Of a DNA stretch of 64,000 bases, positions 1-10,399 are shown piece after piece (position 1 is the stretch's first letter; each line of letters begins with the position of its first letter). The position numbers and the translations under genes are program-made. The stretch comes from Tricholoma matsutake. Taxonomy: Eukaryota > Basidiomycota > Agaricomycetes > Agaricales > Tricholomataceae. Location of the stretch: contig AP026538.1 in assembly GCA_026075535.2 (NCBI GenBank), forward strand, positions 15,570,337-15,634,336. The letters run 5' to 3'. The notes beneath the pieces were generated by a model. The model worked only from the letters and a program-made list of their open reading frames with translations, searched no databases and had not been told where the DNA came from.

Positions 1-653
1 TAAGAAAGGATAAATATGATCTTTTTCTCATCAGAAGAAAATACGTGTGGACGGTCGCAGAAATGAAGGTTACACAAGACTAGGAAGTCTCTAAGTTTCT
101 TTGGGTTGGAGCCATTGAAGGTGTCAGGGTCGCAAACTTTGATTTTCTCGGTCTTGGGTGTGTTATTTTGTCGGAGGGTGTGGATACTCTCTGAGAGGTT
201 GTAAAGAACATCTATGAACCTATCCCCTGGATCAGGGTTTTCCCCTGCGGGAGGTTGATCGTCAGGATCATTGGGATTGGGGTCACCCCCAGGGCCGTCC
301 GGACCACTAGGGTCGTCAGGTCCACTGGGAGGTCCATCCTCTAGACCACAATCTTCCAACCCATAGGGTTCAGGCTGGTTGATGCCCCCTACATACTCAA
401 GGGGAGTCATGGGTCAGGGTTCTTCCAGATTCATGGGAGATTGTTGAGCTTGAGTAGACATGAGGTTTGCACTGATTGATGGGGCTCCGAAACCGATTTG
501 TCAGAAAATGTTGGAAGGTCTGGAAGTTACTCCGAATGTTGAGGCGGGTCGTGGGCTAGGAAGTGTGGTTTGCTGAATTGCAGAGATCCCTGGAATGGTA
601 CCGGTGCGCTGAGAGTTTCTGGTTGTGCACTGGCGAGTTTCAGTTGGGGTCAT
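1..653 (-). pseudogene. Ty3 family B Gag, N-terminal part (runs off window)
   Basis: Read on the minus strand from ATG at 653, the frame codes for the N-terminal half of a Ty3 Gag and stays open to base 1. It has a Thr/Ser/Pro-rich start, then an acidic Gly/Pro/Asp linker (about 350-230), then the capsid-like start with DPDTFNGSNPKKLRDFL (about 150-80). That last motif is typical of Gag in many basidiomycete Ty3 elements; this family link is from recall. Two in-frame TGA codons interrupt it, one in the context F-stop-Q and one in EEP-stop-P. A second fragment of the same gene lies at 22779-23131 and carries the same F-stop-Q break. Gag would form the virus-like particle. The rest of the element is outside the window. 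Confidence 0.75.
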
Positions 654-1380
654 AGGAGAAGAGACGAGTGAAGTGTGAGTTCGTATATACTGTTAAGAAC
701 TGATCTGAAAGGGCTCGTTGGAATCCGGTTGGACCCAGTGGGTGTTTGAGAGCGGAAGATTGTCAGGTCGTAGCAGATTATGCGGATGGGTAATGAAAAG
801 GACTTGGCTTCAGCTTGTAAGAAGCTGCACCCTTCACCTCGTCTGATGTCCTAATTTCGGGTAGAGGTTTTAGAGATAGGAGCGGGAGAGTGCGGGTAAA
901 TGCGGGAAGGAGTACAGAGGGACTTAGGTTAAGTTCAGATGAGACTAGAACTTCAGAGGGGAACTAGAGGTTGAGTCAAATGGAGTTCAGACTCTTAGAG
1001 GTCAGGAGTTGGAGTAGAAGGAGGTTTTAGATTGACAGGGTAAAGTCGAGTCTATGTTGATATATGAACTGAGGAATACAAAGTGAAACTAACTAAGCTT
1101 AAATACTAGAGTCCGGAACAAGAGCAGAATGGAAACAGAAACTGTGGCAGTGTCTCAACTGTGTAGATAAATTGCCTAGCGGAGGCTGCACAGGAATCCG
1201 TAGTTGAATTTTCAAAACTAGACAGCAGCCTTGGAAGGCAGCTGTGGTTGCTGTACACAGCGGCCTGGTGCACAGCAGTGTGGGCAGTGCAAGGGGGCCA
1301 GAACAAAGGCAGTAGGAGTTGAGTTAGGAAAAGTGGAAAAGATCGGAAGGTTGCAGGTTCTGAGCGGGTGAGGAATGGAT
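654..1380 (-). repeat. Family B leader and probable 5' LTR remnant
   Basis: There is no gene here. The stretch aligns by eye with 23132-23860, the region upstream of the second family B gag. On the minus strand it holds a TATA-like TATTTAA (rc of aaatac context near 1100), as expected for an LTR promoter. I could not place the LTR ends. It is cut at 1380 by a family A LTR. Confidence 0.5.
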
Positions 1381-2088
1381 TGTGACAGAAGCCTCAACCA
1401 CTCGATCTAGTCAATGTCGTTTGATGAGGTGCTTCCTCAACGAGTCGTTCAGCACTAGTCTTACTTGGAGCATCCGACATAAGATAGGTAGTGCACTCTA
1501 GCAGGGCTTCTGTGTAGAGTCGTTCAGGTTCACGCACTAAGGGGCTTCCTTAGTGGTTTCGAGTAAGTTTGCGAGTTGCAAGTTAAGGCTGTTAATTGCC
1601 TAGATCTAAACTAAGGACATCCCTACTACAAGTTGCAGTACTTATACTACGAGGGAGGTCCTTATCATGCAATGAGAAAGATAGATGCGTATCAAGTAAG
1701 AATAGCCTCATGCCTAGCATGAGGCGTCCGATGTCACGGATCCGATGTCAAGGATCCGATGTCAAGGATCTGATGTCAAGGATCCGATGTCAAGGACATG
1801 CTGCGCCGCAGCATGTCAATTGTGAGAGTCCGACGTCACAGACCTCATGTCAAGAAGCTGTCATATCACAGTATGTGTGGGAGTGGGTTTGGGTGCATGG
1901 AGTCACCATGCATCAAGGGTGCCTTCCACAGGAAGGGGATCGAATGCATGCAGTCAGCATGTGCCATGTGTGTGTCTGGTGTCAAGGACATGCCCTAGGC
2001 ATGAATCATGGAGTGCCTCCCATCTGGAGGGGATCGTCGGGTTGGTCGGGTTGGTCGGGTTCCATGAGTTACAAGGAAAATTGTAACA
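1381..2088 (-). repeat. Solo LTR of Ty3 family A (708 bp), unlike flanks
   Basis: It matches the family A LTRs at 22030, 47070, 54580 and 57052 over its whole length and ends in TG...CA. On the minus strand it starts TGTTACAATTTTCC. The U3 part has an expanded run of a 15-bp unit (GGATCCGATGTCAA-type, about 1735-1795) and palindromes such as CATGCTGCGCCGCAGCATG. There is no 5-bp target duplication: the left flank ends tggat and the right flank starts gctta. Left of it lies family B, right of it the inside of a Copia pol gene, so it is not a simple solo LTR. Confidence 0.85.
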
Positions 2089-3100
2089 GCTTATGTGCAT
2101 ATTCAAAAGGATAAAAGGTCAAAATTGGGATCACATATGGAGAAGTGTATCTTTGTTGGATATCCTGAAGGATACAAGGGTTGGATGTTCAATAATGCTG
2201 TCACAAGGAGGACTGTTATTTGTGAGAGGGCAGACTTTGATGAACATTACAATTGGAATAACCATCTCCTTTTATCACCCTCCACTACCCTAAAACCTCC
2301 CACCAACAACACTACCACCTCTGATACTAGGAAGAATTAATGCTCTCCAGATGGTGAAAATCATAGTGATGAAAATTTGCCAAGGATAGAAGTGATACCA
2401 CTTGATATGCCAGCACCAGCACCAGACAATATGGAAAACTTGGAACCACCTGTGGGTAATGACCCTGACCCTTATGATATTAATGACAATGGCAACAATA
2501 ATGGCAATGACAATCATGGCACACCATCATCTTCATCATCTTCTTCATCAGATGAAGAAACTGTAAATTTTCCTATAGCCCTATGAAGGGCCCCACAGAA
2601 TAGAAAACCACCTGGTGAATGGTGGAAACTGTGTCAACCTACTCCAGCTATACCATCGAGTGATGAAGAAGATGAGGGGGAAGATAATGATGATGGTGAT
2701 GACTTAGAAGAGGCCAATATGTTATCAATATCAGAGCCATCATCATATAAGAATGCTTTAAAGACTACAGAGGCTAGGCAATGGAAGGAAGCTGCACTAG
2801 AAGAATTAAACACACATTTGGAAAATCAAACTTGGACTGTAATGAAATTGCCACCTGGTCAAAAAGTAATTGGGTCAAAATGGGTCTTCACAGTGAAACA
2901 GAAAGCAGATGGGACAATAGAGTGATATAAAGCCAGAGTAGTTGCCAAAGGCTATAATCCACATCCTGGATATTATTACCAGGAAATCTTTTCACCTACT
3001 ATGCAATTAGGCACTATTCGAACGGTATTGGCTTTGGCAGCAATAGAGGACTTACACCTTTGTTCAGTTGATATATCTCATGCATTTATCAATGGAGATG
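2089..3100 (+). pseudogene. Copia pol fragment: integrase C-terminus to start of RT
   Basis: The plus-strand frame starts inside pol (AYVHIQKDKRSKLGSHMEK), runs through the acidic low-complexity linker between integrase and RT (about 2340-2710), then the RT fingers (KNALKTTEARQWKEA, GSKWVF, 2750-2900). It ends at the first RT catalytic motif, VDISHAFINGD (3067-3100). Premature stops include TGA codons near 2584 and 2923 and a TAA near 2338. The other RT motifs and RNase H are missing. The same gene is present at 13684-14622 on the minus strand. The fragment ends abruptly in a Copia LTR that does not belong at this site, so it cannot be active. Confidence 0.85.
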
Positions 3101-3490
3101 TGTCGAATACAGTGATGAAACACTTGGTACATAGTCCAACAGACTTATTACAATACTCATTAGATTGTAGATATTAAGACTGAAATTTGTTGACTTCATA
3201 TCTCGCTTCATATTGTAACTATTACTTAGATTTTTGGACCCAGATGTAGGGGGTAACACAGACGCAATATAATGGACACCTACTTTTACGCCTCGCGGTT
3301 TCCTGGCACAACAGGAACAAACAAAAGCAGAATCCTACTATGTCTGGGAAACTAGACACAAGATTGAATTGGAATAAAGTGCTAAACACATTACTATTAT
3401 TAAATGTGTGTTATAAGTGTGTTCTGGACAATAGATGGGAGTTGTTGACAAGTGTTAAACACTAGTAAAACTTGTCTTAAGATTTTAACA
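3101..3490 (+). repeat. Copia LTR (390 bp), unlike flanks
   Basis: It starts TGTCGAATACAG and ends CTTAAGATTTTAACA. It is the same length as the copies at 9360-9749 and 44197-44586. The left flank (agatg) is internal Copia RT and the right flank (atgag) is unassigned sequence, so there is no target duplication. No purine tract precedes it, so it is not the 3' LTR of the fragment on its left. Confidence 0.85.
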
Positions 3491-3660
3491 ATGAGGGGGC
3501 AGGAGACAGGAGATGACACCCCCCTGTGCCTATACCCACCCACCATCTCGCTTATGCAGGGAGATGGTGTTTTTTTTTTTTTACTTAGCACTTGTCCCCC
3601 TGTACAATAGGGGGGGCTTTTGTATGCCTTTCATAGTAATATCTCAGAATTAAATAGCAT
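3491..3660 (+). other. Unassigned spacer ending in the target site of element X
   Basis: There is no gene. The stretch contains a T-run near 3570-3582 and two G-runs. Its last 15 bases, agaattaaatagcat (3646-3660), are repeated at 5830-5844 and form the target duplication of element X. The sequence therefore continues at 5845. Confidence 0.6.
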
Positions 3661-5829
3661 CAGAGGCTCCTTGATCTGTTACAACCACCATAAACAGTAG
3701 TAAACAACTCTGCTCAACATTGCACACGATGTCAAGACTGCATCTGATGTCTGATCTTGATCAGACTTCACCATCATGAACGCTTTTGGCGACTCCAGGC
3801 CTCCCCAGATTTGCTAAGTGATCTGTCCATCCAATCTCCAAGGATGCAGTCATTGTTTCTAACAGTGATTGCTATCAGTCTTGTTCTCCTGGGCTTCCAG
3901 GATTCTGGATAGGTGAGTGTTGTCCACAAGAGAGTAGTCTGGGTCCCTATGGGGGCTTAGAGTGGGTGTGCAATGCCTACTTCAATGCTCGCCCATGTCG
4001 TCACGCTTGTTCAGCTGGGGGAGGTCTGGCTTGGGGAAAGGACACTTCTACTGGACTGTTGGTCAGCCTGGGCATCACCAACCTCCTTCTCTGCTACTAG
4101 GGACATGCTACACTGACTATCTGCTTGGAATACACCATCATTAAAAGGGGCCGGGTGACAGTGCCCCCTGATGGCTAGGTCAATGCTCTGGTGGCCGCTT
4201 TTCACCACCAGCTCTCTACCTCCAGTGCTCATCCCTCTGGGGTGCCATGACCTGGGTTCAATTTTCTCCCATCAGCAGCAGGATGTGGCCTGCCTGCCGC
4301 CTCGGAGCATTTGGAGGCTATATCAGGTGGACCCAGAATTGAGATAAGGGGCCAGCTGTTATTGATCTCATGCTATGTATTCTGACTCCTACCATCATCT
4401 ACCTGTGCTAACTCACTCTCAATGCCCAAAAGGTGAACCAGAGACCAAACCACACACCGGGGCCTTCATGACCCCTACCTATTTATGGGTGACATCTCTG
4501 ACGATGATGCCCTAAACTACGACACCCAGTCTGAATGTGGTGGACCGGATGTAGCAGCATCTCTCAGGATGATGCAAGATCTGTGGGCTGGGGGAAACCT
4601 CTCTGACCCTGATGATGACAACAATCCTCTTGCTATGCAGGAGGCCCTCGTTGAAGTCAAAGCTAACACTAGGCTTGCCTTGAGGCAAACACTTGACCAC
4701 GTGCAATGGGCACAAGGCATCCACGTCGCACACAAGCAATGGACCTGCAGCCTCCAATGAGAGGATGTATTCTCGCAGGAGCTCAGCATCGCTGAGCTCC
4801 TTTATCTGGAGGCACCCCCTGCCCCATCACCGCACTTGCCCTCCATCCCTGAGTGGGTGGAGGATGAACCACCATTATCCAGGGATGACAGACTGGAGAT
4901 AGAATCCACCTCTCATGCCTTTCTACATATACTGGACGCAATGATCATGTTCATTGGTACTGTCCATGTGTCCGCAGACCCTCATAGGGATGCTTGGCAT
5001 CAGATGGCATGGCAGCTGCTCACTGTCACCTGGCAATTCTCAGAGAGCATGTCAGAGCAGCTTCTAGCTGCAGCAGCTCCTCTAGACCTCACATCTCTGG
5101 AAGCCTTCTGCACTTCCTATGTGGCAATGCAAGAGGCTCAGTCTGCTCCCCAAGTGGCAGAGCCTCCACAAGGGGAACCCTTGTCCCCAGTACAGTGCCG
5201 TCACCCTAGGGGACCTCACAAGTGCCACAATTAAAATCATGCCCACCAAATGTTTGGTGGTCATTGTCAGGATGGCGGCAATATGCCACCTCCCTCTACC
5301 TTCCTCCCACTGTGGGGGGGATGATGTCATTGAGTGCATGCTCAGAGTAGCATTTGCTTGAGGGGGGCCTTGGCCCCCTGCCTATGGCAGCTCCAGTGAA
5401 TAACCAGCTGCCTCATCACTGTCACATGTGCTTGGACACGGTGATGGTCCACCTCATTCACCTGGGGTGGTCAATCCTCATTGGCTGACAAGCAAATACA
5501 GTTATTCTTCCCCCCTCAGGGGGAGGATTTATGGTGAATTGACACTGCTGCACCTGATCTGACTTTGGTTGGATATGTGGCTGGGGGACTGGGATAGCCC
5601 AGCTGGCAATCTGATGGCTAGCTTCTGCAGGGGGGGGGGCCCCCTTCCAGATTATTGCCTTTCCTGTCTGAGAGGACAATGTCTGTGGCCCACCTGCCTA
5701 AAGTGGCTTCCACGAGGGACCTGGTGTGGGATATGAGCAGAGGGAATGCGTAGTCATAGTACTTCTGTTGACTTGCGGACTGCGAGTGAGCCCTGCGTTA
5801 TAAATAATGATCCAAAAAAAAAACAAAAA
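3661..5829 (+). mobile_element. Element X copy 1: LINE-like non-autonomous retroelement
   Basis: The element starts near GGCTCCTTGATCTG and ends GTTATAAATAATGATCC plus an A-rich tail (5813-5829). It is flanked by a 15-bp duplication, AGAATTAAATAGCAT, at 3646-3660 and 5830-5844. A poly(A) end with a long target duplication is the mark of target-primed reverse transcription by a LINE. At 2.2 kb it has one acidic reading frame (4485-5234) but no RT, so it would depend on another LINE. Other copies or fragments lie at 10400-13024, 31188-32225, 32226-32970 and 44587-44894. The start at the same base in copy 1 and at 31188 suggests this is the true 5' end. Confidence 0.8.
4485..5234 (+). pseudogene. 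Element X acidic ORF, one TGA
   Basis: From ATG at 4485 the frame codes for about 249 residues with a single in-frame TGA at 4758-4760 (context LQ-stop-ED, fitting an earlier CGA). The start is acidic (MGDISDDDALNYDTQSE), followed by a helical stretch rich in Ala, Leu and Gln. I see no zinc knuckle, RT or endonuclease motif. Its place in a poly(A) retroelement suggests an ORF1-type protein that might coat the RNA, but this is inference from position only. In copy 2 the matching stretch (about 11160-11280) is heavily decayed. I do not recognise the protein family. Confidence 0.45.
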
Positions 5830-5844
5830 AGAATTAAATAGCAT

Positions 5845-5904
5845 TAGTATCAATATGATTTATCTACAGTTAATTGTGTGACCTTTTGAACTGATTGGTT
5901 TACC
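5845..5904 (+). other. Short spacer after element X
   Basis: This continues the target sequence interrupted by X. It leads directly into the tandem repeats at 5905. I see nothing else in it. Confidence 0.4.
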
Positions 5905-6145
5905 AGGAAGACCAGGACTCCACCAGGAATCCACCAGGAATCCTGGTAATTCTTTCTTACTTAATTCTTTACAACTTTACCAGGAAGACCAGGACCTCAC
6001 CAGGAATCCACCAGGAATCCTGGTAATTCTTTACCCCCTTGATTCTTTACAACTTTGCCAGGAAGACCAGGACTCCACCAGCAATTCACCAGGAATCTGC
6101 CAGGAATCCTACCAGTCCACCAGGACTACCAGGATTCCTCTAGGA
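5905..6145 (+). repeat. Tandem repeat, about 75 bp x 3, with hairpin core
   Basis: Three units begin with ccaggaagaccagg near 5909, 5981 and 6058. Each contains runs of CCACCAGGAATC, and the first two hold the near-perfect palindrome ACCAGGAATCCTGGT followed by an A/T-rich tail. The third unit decays into shorter CCAGGA repeats. The array lies just ahead of the ORF1 of LINE Y and may be its 5' untranslated promoter repeats, which many LINEs have. Alternatively it is a local minisatellite. Confidence 0.65.
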
Positions 6146-6149
6146 CTAT

Positions 6150-7004
6150 GTGGGGAAGTGTAAAGTTCAGGCAAAGGCTGCAAAGCCCTCCCCCATCGTC
6201 CATGGACTGTCAAGAAGACAGGTCCTCATACATGTTAGCCCTCCCCCAGGGGAGAGGGCAAACCCTACTGACCTCCTGGACCATGTCAGGATCACTCTCA
6301 GGCTGCACCATTCTAAGCTGGTGGTGCAGTCTGCCTCCATAAACACTGGGAACATCTCAGTGTCTACTAATGTAGTTGCCTCAGAGGAGGACCTACAATG
6401 CTTCGAGGAGGCAGCACATAAGGTGTTCCCCTCTGCACTGCAGGTTGATGCTGCCCTGCATACATCCATGTCCTACCTCAAACTGGTAGATGTGCCCTAC
6501 ATTGCAAATGATAAGGTGATCACACTGGACATCATCATTGCTCACATCATCAAGTTGGGGATTTCTGACTTGACGGTGCTGCACACTCCCCCTCACGTAG
6601 TGCATGATTCAAAAATGTCAGATATGTGCACAGTCTACCTCAACATTGCTGACTTGGTCAGCAGTGCATGCACTAAGGTGCTCATCAGGTGGGGCGTTCA
6701 ATTTGGACACTATGTCACATACGTAAGGGCGGCCAGGGCCAACCCTGGCCTCCCCCTGTGTCAACACTGCTGGAAGTTGGGTCATCCCACCCCAGCATGT
6801 AGAGCCCCACAGACCAAGTGTCTGATCTGTGCTGGACCACACCGCAAAGAGCACCATTGTACCCTAGTGGGGTGCTGTAAGGGCAGTCCCACAGCTAACC
6901 CTCCCATTCCCACTACCCCAGAGGGGGTGGCATGCCCACACCTGGCCAGGTGCATAAACTACTGGAAGAACTACACATCTGATGATCGTCGATGCAATTT
7001 CTAG
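6150..7004 (+). pseudogene. LINE Y ORF1: nucleic-acid-binding protein with zinc knuckles
   Basis: The frame is open for 284 codons. It codes for a Gag-like ORF1 protein of an agaricomycete Tad-type LINE. The middle matches the family pattern (SRRQVLI, STNVVAS, SYLKLVDVPY). The C-terminus has zinc-binding Cys/His clusters: CQHCWKLGHPTPAC and CLICAGPHRKEHHC, then CPHLARCINYWKN. Such proteins bind the LINE RNA. No ATG sits at the frame start (GTG at 6150), so the true start is probably lost upstream in the repeat region. The reading frame is the best preserved part of this LINE. ORF2 follows at 7061 in a different frame after stops at 7002 and 7011. Confidence 0.8.
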
Positions 7005-7060
7005 TGACACTGCTTTGACTGCGATTGGATCAGAGTGCACTATAATGAGGTGAGTGCTAG

Positions 7061-9359
7061 ATGCAGGTCACGCTCCCCCCACACTTACCCTCCTGCAGGA
7101 TGCAGTGGCCAAATGTAAATGAGGGAAAGACTAGGTCTCTTCCTCGTCTACAAGTATTTAGTCAAAATGTAAACAGAAATTATGGTTACATGGACACACT
7201 ACTGGCAGACCTAGTAGACAATTATGATCTGTTGTTTATCCAAGAGCTGCCATGGTGACTTATAAGACATGCCCCCTCTGCCCATAACAGGGAAGGGGAA
7301 GAAGTTCATTCAGGCCAATAGTGCTCTTGAACACTCTGGGGAAATTGGTCAAAAAGATGCTGTCTAGATGGCTTCAATTTGATGGAGTGGCACACGGTGC
7401 CTTTGAACCTAATTAGTTTGGAGGGGTTGCCCAGCAGTCTACTGAGGATGCTGGCATTTACCTCACCCACCTAGTACGCGCAGGCTGGGCTGAGGGACTA
7501 CAAACGAGCGTTGTCGCATTCAACATAGCTCAATTCTTCCCTTCACTGAACCACCAAGTTCTACTGGAGATCATATCCCAGTCAGGGTTCCCCACAGTAG
7601 TGGTGAACTTCTTCTGATCTTACCTTGTGGGTTGTAAAATGACCTACAAGTGGAACACCTTCTCATCTGGCTCCTTCGCAGCGGATGTAGGGGTGGGACA
7701 AGGCTCTGCCCTATCCCCTGTATTGTCGGCACTATATCTAGCACCAGTCATGAAACTCTTCAGGAGTAGTGGGATTGGCCAACAAGTCAATCTCATGTCA
7801 TACGTAGACGATGGAACTCTCATTGTCTGCTCCCCCCAGCTAGAGGATAACCTCCCCTTGCTTAAACAAGCATACGGCTGGATATTCCAGGCGTTCACCT
7901 CCCTCAGACTTGTCCTGGAACACAACAAGTCTGAAGTCTTCCATTTCACAAGGTTGAAAAGGTTTCAGCCCCTGCCTATAGTTGTAGAATTCACCCCATA
8001 CATGGGAGGATCTCCACTCAAGCCCAAGGTTACCTGGAGGTACCTAGGGTTTTTCTTTAATCGCAAGCTCTCCTTGAAGGAGCATGCTAGGCAATTTGGT
8101 AAGGGGACTCAACCCCATGCAGAAGCACCTCCTCTACAGCTCATGCGTTGTGCCAATCATGACATATGGGCTGAGACTCTGGCAATTTAAAGGCACATGT
8201 CACTAAAGCATTGGCTCAGGTGCTGTCCATAGCTGCTCACTGGATCACTGGTGCATTCAGGACCACCCCTATAGAAGGCCTGGAAAGTATCACAGGGCTG
8301 CTGCCTATGCAGCTGCTCCTGCACCATCTGGCAGACAAGGGAGCCCTCCGAACTCCCCTGCTCACCCCCTCACCCCCTCTGAGAGCAATCTTGGAGTGGA
8401 AGTATGCAGGCACCACCTCCCCCACAACCTTAGACTCAAAGTGGTAGGGGCAGAGTCTGCATTTTCACTGCTGAGTCCATCAATTGCCTCTGCTGTGGCA
8501 GTGGACTCTGTCCCAGTGGATGAATTCGACCCCTTTGGGAAAGAAAACACCCCTGGAAACAGGGTGAAGGATTTGTTCCCCACCTGCTTCACCACTCATT
8601 GCCTCTCCTCCAAGGAGGACGAGGTGAGGATGGCTTACAAGGGGGACCTCAATCAGGCCTGGGTGACAACCCAGGTCAAGGCAGACACTCTGGTCATTGT
8701 GGTGGACACCTCAGTGCCCACTGATGCCAAGTTCCAGGTGGTAGCTTGTGCCCTTGTCTTCAGGCAGGCAAGCAAGTAGACCGTATTGTCTCAGCCTCTG
8801 GTAGGAGAACCCCTCCAGAGGTCGAACTATTTGTGCTCCAGCTCAGAGTCTCAGCTGCTTGCAGTCAGGGATGTAAAAGACTGGTGATCTTCTTGGACTC
8901 CACAGTGGGAATGGAGTCCCCAGTGGATCCCAAACCATGCTCTAGGCAAATATTTGCGCTGGACGCTTGTCAAGCTCTTCACCCCTGACTGTCTGGGGAT
9001 GAGGAGAGAAATGTTACATTCTGGCATGTACCCTCCAAGTTTGAGTGGGGAGTGCATAAGAAAGCCCATGATGTTGTGACATCAACCAAGGATCTCTGCG
9101 GGCAGATGCCCAAGGACATCTCTAGACTACCTCAAGACCCAAGTCGATAAAGGGGTCATGAAGGATTGGCATGCACAGTTCAGAAATCCTGTGTATTGTG
9201 GCTGGCATTTCTTTCACCTAAAAGGGGTTAGAGGAAAACCAGTTCTACCCTTGACCCACAAAGGTGGGCTGTGGCTGAAAGTGACAGGATCACGATGGCA
9301 TGTCCTGTCTCACCAGAATGATTACTGGCCATGCTCCCTTAGAGGAGTATCACCAACAC
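7061..9359 (+). pseudogene. LINE Y ORF2: endonuclease stub, RT and RNase H, broken
   Basis: Order of parts: start of an APE-type endonuclease (FSQNVNRNYGY, LLFIQELPW, 7150-7258), ending near 7308. Then a direct jump into the RT fingers (RPIVLLNTLGKLVKKML, 7313), so most of the endonuclease is deleted. RT motifs follow: VAFNIAQFFPSLNHQ (normally FDIAQFFPS, so the first catalytic Asp is Asn), GVGQGSALSPVLSALYL (7693) and SYVDDGTL (7798). An RNase H-like C-terminus holds DTLVIVVDTS (8690), FLDSTVGMES (8891) and the family signature FWHVPSKFEWGVHKKAHD (9020). There are many frameshifts and TGA codons. The end is cut by a Copia LTR at 9360. Without endonuclease and with the Asp lost it is dead. 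Confidence 0.85.
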
Positions 9360-9749
9360 TGTTAAAAGCTTAAGACAAGTTTTACTAGTGTTAAACACTT
9401 GTCAACAACTCCTGTCTACTGTCCACAACACCCTTATAACACAGGTTTAATAATAGTAATGTGTTTTGCACTTTATTCCAAATCAATCTCATGTCTAGTT
9501 TCCCAGACATAGTAGGATTCCGCTTTTGTTTGTTCCTGTTGTGCCAGGAAACCGCGAGGTGTGAAACTAGGTGTCCACTATATTGCATCTGCGTTACCCC
9601 CTATGTCTGGGTCCAAAAATCTAAGCAATAGCTATAATACGAAGCGAGATATGAAGTAAATGAAGTTGGGTCTTAATATCTACAATCTAACAAGTATTGT
9701 AATAAGTCTGTTAGACTATGTACCAAGTGTTTCATCACTGTATTCAACA
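9360..9749 (-). repeat. 3' LTR of minus-strand Copia element (390 bp)
   Basis: On the minus strand it runs TGTTGAATACAGTG...CTTTTAACA. The purine-rich GATCAGGGGGAAG directly upstream (9750-9762 on the plus strand as its complement) is a good polypurine tract. It therefore is the proper 3' LTR of the Copia pol gene at 9792-15728. It truncates LINE Y on its left. Confidence 0.9.
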
Positions 9750-9791
9750 CTTCCCCCTGATCAAACACTTGCTCAATCCATTTACTTCCCC

Positions 9792-10399
9792 CTAATTCTC
9801 CAGCCCCATTAATGCCCACAATTTCTCCACCTGAGGTTTTGTTAACACCTTTGTCAATAAGTCTGCCGGGATTTCAGTGGTTTGCAAATAGTGCAGCATC
9901 ATCATCTTCTGCTCTACCATATCCCTTGACCAATAGAAGGCCAGATCTAAGTGTTTCATCTGCCCATGATGTTCTGGGTTCTTTGCCACTGTCATGCATG
10001 ACTGGTTATCAACAAACAGCTTTGAAGGTTGCAGTGATGGCTTGTATCCCAATTCCCCTAACATATTCCGCATCCAGCATATTTCCTTTCCTGCTGCTAC
10101 AGCTGCCACATACTCTGCTTCAGCCATTGACAGTGTCACTATAGGCTGCAGCTTGCTAGACCAACAAACAGCTCCTGATCCCATTTTAACCAAATATCCA
10201 GTTGTAGACCTTCCATGGTCTGCATCACTGAATGCAACAAAGGGATCTTGTACCAAGGGATCAGGTTTGTATACCAACTTCATGTTTGTGGTCCCCTTCA
10301 GGTAGCGGAATAGATGTTTGACTGCCTTCCAATGTGTCATTCCAGGATTTGAATTAAATTGTGCCAAAACTCCTGCAGTATAAGCAATGTCAGGATGAG
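9792..10399 (-). pseudogene. Copia pol, RNase H end
   Basis: The minus-strand frame has the Copia RNase H: HPDIAYTAGVLAQFNSNPG, then HWKAVKHLFRYLKGT, SDADHGRSTTGYLV (first catalytic Asp), SMAEAEYVAA (catalytic Glu), LFVDNQSCM (Asp), and the usual end ADLLTKVLTKPQVEKL. It ends with a stop 42 bp before the 3' LTR. The upstream half of the same frame resumes at 13032 with YLATSTH; the two halves join within the codons around HPD. Element X copy 2 lies in between and duplicated GGATGAG. Longer readings that extend the frame past 10399 into X are accidental. Confidence 0.9.

Noticed and set aside
1735..1800. CRISPR-like array in the LTR repeats
   Set aside because: The units are head-to-tail without unique spacers, and the genome is fungal.
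1596..2114. A 172-codon frame in the LTR at 1381
   Set aside because: Similar frames occur in all family A LTRs but run through palindromes and repeats, vary with unit number and change end from copy to copy. LTR sequence is enough to explain them.
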